Source of the DNA: Hypericum androsaemum
Lineage: Eukaryota > Streptophyta > Magnoliopsida > Malpighiales > Hypericaceae
NCBI GenBank assembly: GCA_963995505.1
Contig: OZ023196.1
Coordinates: 11,281,106-11,345,105, forward strand
Length of the DNA: 64,000 bases
Reading direction: 5' to 3'
Part shown: piece by piece, positions 57,701 through 64,000 of the stretch
Numbering within the stretch: the stretch's first letter is position 1
Layout: each line of letters begins with the position of its first letter
The notes under the pieces: model-generated
Database searches by the model: none
Told to the model about the DNA's origin: nothing
What the model saw: only the letters and a program-made list of their open reading frames with translations
Translations under genes and position numbers: made by a program

Positions 57701-58189
57701 GATTTCGGTGGGCTAATTACAAATCAATTTCAAACATTCCTTGTATGTTCAAATAAGGGCGAGTTCATTATGTGCGCTCAGTATGCTTAAATTTCAGTTT
57801 AATTACTAAGGTTTCTAACTTATTGCACGTAAGGATGACAGTGTTATTTCCAAGAACAGTTTTCTCTTCAAAATCCGATTTTGACAGAAAAACATTCACA
57901 AACATTTTCTTTTCAAAATATAATCTTAAACCAGAACCTAACTTCATCAAGTTCTGATACCAATGAAGGAGTTCATGTAATCAAGAACATAATCATAATT
58001 ACAAGAAATTTTAAAGTCATAAAAAATGACTTATCTTTTGAATCGTAGAATTCAATTTCACAGCATTCCTAAGGAAAGAAAAAATCATTTTCTTATAAAA
58101 GATTCCAAAAGACTTAACTCGAAGAAACACGACTCCAAAAGATGTGACTCACTTCTCAAGGGTCGTCATGGGTGTATTGTATTCCAACA
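51770..58189 (-). mobile_element. Very old Ty1/copia retrotransposon
   Basis: The left LTR (3') is 51770-52286 (TGAAGAATTTCGAG...TTCTAACA) and the right LTR (5') 57964-58189 (TGAAGGAGTTCATG...ATTCCAACA). The second has a large internal loss. The complement of the primer site (GTTCTGATACCA) is at 57951-57962, and the polypurine tract (GTGGGAGA on the minus strand) borders the left LTR. Minus-strand remnants are integrase (YYFISFINDYIRYGQIYLIS near 55230; VPRTPQQNGIVEW near 54990) and reverse transcriptase (ATLELELTSNEITFLNGELD near 53985-54040). Flanks differ (attat and gtatg), so there is no target duplication. About 57000-57750 does not look like copia and may be another insertion. Confidence 0.85.
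53930..55260 (-). pseudogene. Decayed copia integrase and reverse transcriptase
   Basis: Recognisable but heavily interrupted. The integrase core start is at 55039-55257, the PQQNG motif near 54980, and the reverse transcriptase FLNGELDKKIYMVQSEGYIQ near 53940-54000. Stops and frameshifts lie between and within them. Confidence 0.78.
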
Positions 58190-58288
58190 GTATGTTACTA
58201 CGCATACTCTTCTATACACTTGCAATTTCCTTTATATATATATATACGTTTGTACACATGGAAGCTGCCAATGATTGATCCCAGGAAC

Positions 58289-60176
58289 TCAATTTCTGAA
58301 AGTGAAGTCAGCTAGACCAATGTTGATCTCGTGTTGGGAACCAATAGGATCGGAACCTGGAGGCAATTGCCCCGAGCTTGTATCCTCTGGTTCTGCTTCA
58401 TTGATCTCCCTGGAATCCACGTCCTGACTGTGGAGTAAGTCACCGGCTTCAAGATAATGGTAATGCATCGAATTCGGGGCCTCGGGGTCCCAATGATCAT
58501 TGTCAAAGTTGGTGTTCCTCGGTGACACGGGCGAGCTGTCGGGCGCGGTGCTGCTTCGGTGATTGTGCAGCAGCCGCACCGGTGATGTGCCGCGCGAAGG
58601 AGTTCCTGGCATGCTGGACATTGGCGTGTGTGATGATGATTCCGAATGCTTGCCGTGTTTCGACTGTTTCTTGGCCGTGTGGCGCCAGTTTTTGAGTGCC
58701 GTTGCCAGTTTGTCGTTGAAGACGGTTGGTCTCATGCTTGTTCCCATCTGCAAATTAATCGAAATTAACAAAAACAATGATTAGCCAGGGTATAGATTGC
58801 GGTTAGAATTTCCGTATCGAACCCATTACAGGACGTTGTTTTGGGTTTGTTGTTCTTTACCTGAGTCACTAAAGCATAGAGAGGAAGTGTCACGTAGCTG
58901 CAGAGAACTTGGATAATAACCCTGGAAAGTTTGAAGAGTTGGAGTTTAGTGTAAGAGGAGAATCAGTGACTCAGTGAGTGATAATAATTTATATAATCAC
59001 ATGATGTAACCCACCCCATTGTAATTCTGATGATAATGTCTGCATCATGATCATGGTAGCATGATTTGATTCCGAATTTCCACTGTAAGAGACGGACCGC
59101 GGATTAGGAAATAGATCTTGTTCTTGAAGTTCTCATAAGGATGGACAAGAATGCACTTACCCAACTCCAAATGAAGAAAGCGAGCTGGAACGCGTTCTGC
59201 AGTCATAGAAACGAAGAAGGCGATTCGTAAGCTCAACGCTAGCGCAATGGCGAAGTGATCACCATTTAAAGGACAAGTTCTACAATGTCAAAGAGATTGG
59301 TATGGTGGAGAGGTACCTGAAAGAGGACAAGATGAATGAGGAAGAGAACGAGGCGCGGCCTCCCGAACCAGAAGAGCTCATCGCCTGGTTGAACGAGGGG
59401 AGCGCCTTTTACCACATCGCCCCTGTCTTGGATCCTCAGCCCCATCTGAGTGATGATCACTTGCAGCTTGGCTCCCACTAACAATACTATCTGCAGAACC
59501 CCATTTTGACAGATAAATGTTAGCAGCTGCTTTCAGTCAACTAACTGGAAGCCTCTGAATATGCCGGAATATATTTTGATGGTGCGCAACTCTGAATACA
59601 AAGATTTATCGGAAAAAATGTTTTTGTACTTACAATCAGGGGAAGGAATGGTAGCCATAGGTAAGCATACCATCCTGCAACAAGAAAAAAGAAATCTTTC
59701 AAATTCATGAACCTCTGAAGTGTTTCAATTAGGAAATTTAACTTGCATTTTTTCAGAGACTTGGAAATGTTGAAAATTGTTACCATATGTATTGGACAGC
59801 AGAAACAATACTCCAATAAACCACATCACGGCGCTGAATATAGAAAAATAGAACTCAAGTCAGAGTTGTCATAGATTGAAAACCAAATTTTATGTATGGT
59901 GAACCCGAGAGTCGAGCACTGTCGGATCAAGAGAGAAGAGTGTTAATTACTTGATTCCCACAACTTCTTTGAAGTCTTCTTCAAGTGATCTCTCAATGTA
60001 CTTTCGGAAATCGAATCTGGTTTCACTTTCAGGGGCCAGATGTGCCTGAAACAATATTAATCCAACAATCAAATAATAAAGCTCCCCTAATGTCCATGTA
60101 CTTCTGTTCTTTTATTTTTTTCTGTTAAATTTAGTATTCTCAAAAGTTTCCAAGGACTAAGTACACTCTCCCATTC

Positions 60177-60223
<47 letters not shown>

Positions 60224-62788
60224 CATAATTAATGGAAATTGTTAAATAGAAATTAAGTTCTCACAAAATCATTTTCTTCATAACTATAAATTTCCCTACG
60301 TTTGGGAATTAAGGGAAGAATGTTGTTTAAGGTTTGGGTTGGGGATTGGGTATTTGGGGAACGAAAAATAACTTTTTTTAAATTTGAATGGAAATTTATT
60401 TTCCTTATTAAAATTTTCTTGATATACCAAATTTTAAAAAGTACAAAATGTTTTTCTTGACACACTATCTTGTTTAGTCCTTTGACACGTTTAAAAAAAA
60501 TTAGAATTATATTGAACTTGGTAATATATACAAGTATAAAAAAAACAGAAAAGACGCACACTTTGAAACTTAATCTTGTAATTTTAAATTTTCTAGCCAT
60601 ATCATAAAAGTTTTACAGTCTAATAACACTTGTTAATTTAATTATTTGAGCTATATTGTGTGTCGTAATATATCAATTATTTTGTCTATAATTTAAAATA
60701 TGTGTCATATCACATTACTAATTTTATTCACGTAATCTCTCGCATGGAGAACTTACCGTGATAAATCCATGTCTGAGTGCCAGGTAATCAACTTTGGTAA
60801 CTGATCCATAGAACTGTCTTGTGAAGCATACCTGATCACACAGTTATGCCAGAGCAAATGTTAAAATCTTAATAACTCATAAAATTAGAACCATATACCC
60901 AATAAATTAGGTAGAATATATTTGGTAACACTTACAATCCAAAGTAATATTGGTGACCTGCTCCATAGTTTTAAATGTCTCCTTCCAAATGATGTATCCC
61001 TTGCAAATCTAAACCTCTCAGGATCTGCATAGTCATTGACCCGATCAACATGTAATTAAATACTATAAGCACCTAATATTAAATACCCAGGAAAAGATGC
61101 TTGTAGGTTTTATTTTGAAAATTTGTCCCTCTCTATCTACTTGCCTCATAAAACATAATAAATTATCAACGATACTTATATCAACTCGTGATGATAGAAC
61201 GTAGTTCTAACTTAATAAGAGATCTCGAGGTCGACACTTTAACAATCCAATAGCATTAAATTCATGTTACGAGAATTTTGTCATCTTTTTTTTTACAATA
61301 GAATTTTGTCATCTTTGAAATGTCTTACTCGACTCGAAACAAATAAATCGGTTTCAGATATCAGGTGATATAAAAAAAACATAATAAAGAAATTTGCTAC
61401 CAAAAGATGCCCTCCTTGGACCACGTCCATTTATTATTTTATTAATTGGACTCCAAAGAAAAATGTTACATATGCTGAGTAGACTTTTACCATTATGATA
61501 TTGATACTCAATTGTCTTTGTCTCATTCTCCCAAGCTTTCCATTTCCTCATCTGTTATAAAAGAAAATAATTGAGGGGAAGTCCTTTTCACGGAAGAAAC
61601 ACGAAAAAATAAATGTAAAATTGGAGATAAAATATGGTTAATTAATTGACAGAACTATAAAATGCAAGTACTTATTGTTTATTTCAGTACCTTTGTCCTG
61701 CCCAAGATATATGTAATTATGCAGTAGAAAATGTGGAAAATTGCCAACACAAAGATGAAATAGTGTAGCTGGTGGATCCCATAAGCTGACACAAAGGCGA
61801 CTTTTCCCTGAAAAATTATATTAAACATTTATTAATGTCATACTCATAATTATTATTGCAGCTGTCAAAACTTTGTATATGCTTATGCAAGAAGCCAAAA
61901 AATAATTTTAATGTCAAATTTTTGAAATCTTTTATCATTCACGTAGTCAATTAATGAAACGTCAGCATATATAGCAGTTATCTTTCTCTTTCAAGATATA
62001 TTTATTGTAGTAGTTATCTGAAAGCTCTTAATTCAAAAAGGCTATGTATTTTTTTATTGCTTGAAATAACGTTATTTTTCATGGTGTTCACCGGACAGTT
62101 TTTTTAGTGGATTTTTCATCCCAATTCACCTGGTAATAAAGACACTAATAAGAGAATTAACTACACGTAATTATTTAATCTAGCAAGTACATACCTTTTC
62201 CGAGCATTTATCGATCGGTTTTTCGGCCAAAACACGTCTATCAACCTCGCCGGAGACAAAATATTCAAGTAGCCGCCGTCGGCCATCCTTAGATTCATCA
62301 GAAGTAGCCTTCTTCTTGCAAGGAAGCCATGAAGATGCAAGACTTTGTGACACACAAATCCCGGAGATTGGTCCTTGTCCTACTGTTAGAAGCAGGGATA
62401 TAAATCCCATAAGCATCAGCTCTACATAAGAAAGATAAATCGTTGTTATTTCCGAACGAATCTCCTCTGTTCGAGTAATATTAATCGGAGTTCAAACATT
62501 GATCAATTACCTGTTTTAACTTTCTCGAGTGCTTCAACTAGAGCTGGCTTATTTAATTTTTTCAGCCGCTGTGAAAAGAAGAGGCACAAAACCAAAATAT
62601 TAATTAACGACAACGGGGACGAGATCAATAATCCGCTAGCGAGAAAATTCCAAAAATACCTTTCCAAGGGCGTGAAGTGCATGCTCGAGCAACAGTGAGA
62701 TGAAAACCAGCACAAGACAAACAACAGCAACAGCCCAAGTTGATGTCTTCTCTAGAGACCTCTCTTTGTTATCTAGCTCAACCGCCAT
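58289..62788 (-). CDS. MLO: MLO-like gene B, 15 exons, intact (579 aa)
   Basis: Exons (minus): 62660-62788, 62511-62568, 62195-62421, 61691-61807, 61491-61551, 60936-61024, 60757-60831, 59951-60045, 59784-59833, 59634-59674, 59317-59490, 59161-59196, 59015-59082, 58861-58921, 58289-58747. They total 1740 nt with all introns GT-AG and phases in register. The protein has MLO features in order: TM1 ([20 protein letters not shown]), [20 protein letters not shown], the conserved second-loop [44 protein letters not shown], and an intact exon 13 with KSCYH (a cysteine conserved at this loop). A calmodulin-binding helix [13 protein letters not shown] follows, then a Ser/Pro-rich tail with [12 protein letters not shown] and C-terminal DFTF. 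Family members are seven-transmembrane plasma-membrane proteins bound by calmodulin. The DFTF end suggests the mildew-susceptibility clade, an inference from motif only. Compared with gene A it has one extra codon near the start ([11 protein letters not shown]). Confidence 0.95.
60177..60221. repeat. (TA)n microsatellite in MLO-B intron 7
   Basis: About 20 uninterrupted TA units. MLO-A lacks it at the matching position. Confidence 0.95.
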
Positions 62789-64000
62789 AACTATATCACC
62801 AAAAGCCCTCCAAGATATATAAACCAAGACCCTTTTGAGATATAAAAATGTTACAAATTAATTAAGACCCTTTTGCAATATGGGTTTTATAGATAGGAAG
62901 AGAAAGGAATGTTTCCTGTTATGGGGTAAATAAACTTTTGGTGTATATAGAGAGAGAGATAGGTTCTTAAGTATTTAATGCTATATATGGTAGGTTGGAA
63001 ATAATTGAAGAGAGGAAGAAGAAGAAGACGTTGACCATGTCATAAGAAGAGTGGGAAAAGGCAATTGAGCGTATGGTCATGGTCTCTATTTTTTTTAGCA
63101 AAGGGAACTGGTAAACTTCGAATTAATAATATCAGTGCTCACACGAAAACAGGAAGGCCGCGGCCAAAAACATGCATAAGATGAAGGACTGATTCCGCTA
63201 ATCGTTCCTTCTAAAATAAAAATTCCGCTCATCGTTTCCGTCCCCTGCGATTTATTCTTTGTTTTAAAACGGACGTGAAGGTGACCCGGATTTCATCTGT
63301 TTCTGTCCAATCACTTGGATTATTGGTCGGATAGAATAATTTCAAATAAAAATATTTCATTGAAAGTTATATTGTATTAAAATTTTAAATTTAATCGGGT
63401 TCAATATAACAAAATTTAAAAATATATTTTTTCAAAAAAATAATTTTTTTGGCAATTTTGTCTTATCAGTCGGTCAAGTGGGTGAATCAGCTGGCATTAT
63501 ACAAAACAATTAGTCAACAATATTGATTAATGGTCGAATCACCATCCAAGTTTTGTATTAAATGATCTTGTATTTAGTACCATGTTATGCTCTAACTAGT
63601 ATATTGAGCCTACACCATTACTTGACGTTGACGGCCTATAGTTTCAATTCAAGGTTGGGAACTGACAAACAAAATGGAATTGGAAAATGCAATGAGTTCG
63701 AATTTTAATATTTTGTTTTGGTTGGGAATTCCAACATTTGTTTAGTTCAAAACTTATAGGTTGTTGTTCAGAAAATAAAAATATTAGGAGCAAGAACTCG
63801 TAAAATTTTGGTTAGGAATATAAAATCTGCACCAAAACAAGAAGGGCAAGCCAAACGCATAAAATAAAGGAATTTGAGAAGGGCCAAACTAGATTAGGAC
63901 AGATAAAAGAAGTTATGAAACAAATATATGGTAAAAAAACAACGAGAACCTTCTATAATCTTGTCCATTGGGAATAAGACCTCAAAATTTGGGGATAGGA
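62789..64000 (-). other. Upstream region of MLO-B
   Basis: It matches 40190-41250. It includes a TATA-like stretch near 62940-62955, a GAA-rich tract (63013-63028) and the older copy of the CAATGTTTTAAAA MITE (about 63256-63590, right end decayed). An extra segment at 63050-63230 is absent upstream of MLO-A. No gene seen. Confidence 0.6.

Larger units (their letters stand above)
58190..63945. repeat. MLO segmental duplication, copy B
   Basis: Collinear with 32845-41250. The left edge coincides with the end of the copia LTR at 58189. Similarity fades by about 63945. Confidence 0.92.

Overview
This window is nuclear DNA from a flowering plant, probably a eudicot. It has intron-rich genes with GT-AG junctions, 7-transmembrane MLO genes, a plant-type rhomboid-like TMEM115 homologue, and dense nested Ty3/gypsy and Ty1/copia retrotransposons primed by initiator-Met tRNA, plus hAT-like and MULE-like DNA transposons. 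I cannot name the species. No bacterial, organellar, viral, rRNA, tRNA or CRISPR features were seen.

Layout. 1-5 kb: AT-rich DNA, then a GC-rich LTR-like block split by a hAT-like element with an exact 8-bp target duplication. 5.16 kb: a small intronless gene for a plant protein of unknown function. Its upstream region and coding sequence were duplicated to 11.9-13.3 kb, where the copy is a pseudogene containing a roughly 510-bp foldback. 5.9-11.0 kb: a small deleted LTR element, a MULE-like element carrying a fragment of a GT43 (IRX9-type) xylan-synthesis gene, a four-unit ~175-bp tandem array, and a second MULE-like element. 13.86-28.24 kb: a complete but decayed Tekay/Del-like Ty3/gypsy element with a GACTT target duplication, interrupted by a younger Ty3/gypsy element (20.47-26.97 kb, CRM-like) whose polyprotein end lies inside its own LTR.

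29.7-32.5 kb (+): an intact 8-exon gene for a rhomboid-like protein 19/TMEM115 homologue (309 aa). 32.95-40.19 kb (-): a 15-exon MLO gene (MLO-A), tail-to-tail with it. 41.4-47.6 kb: a decayed Ty1/copia element with a MULE-like element inserted in its reverse transcriptase. 47.6-51.8 kb: an LTR remnant holding another hAT-like element, and a relic of a FERONIA-like malectin domain. 51.77-58.19 kb: a very decayed copia element. 58.29-62.79 kb (-): a second, intact 15-exon MLO gene (MLO-B, 579 aa).

The main biological result is the MLO pair. Gene and flanks were duplicated together. MLO-B is open throughout. MLO-A has a 7-bp deletion in exon 13 that shifts the frame and gives a stop in exon 14, removing the last membrane segment and the calmodulin-binding tail. 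MLO-A also gained at least three transposon insertions in its introns after the duplication, and the matching MLO-B introns preserve the empty sites. The DNA transposons, the captured GT43 fragment and the foldback are the other unusual parts.
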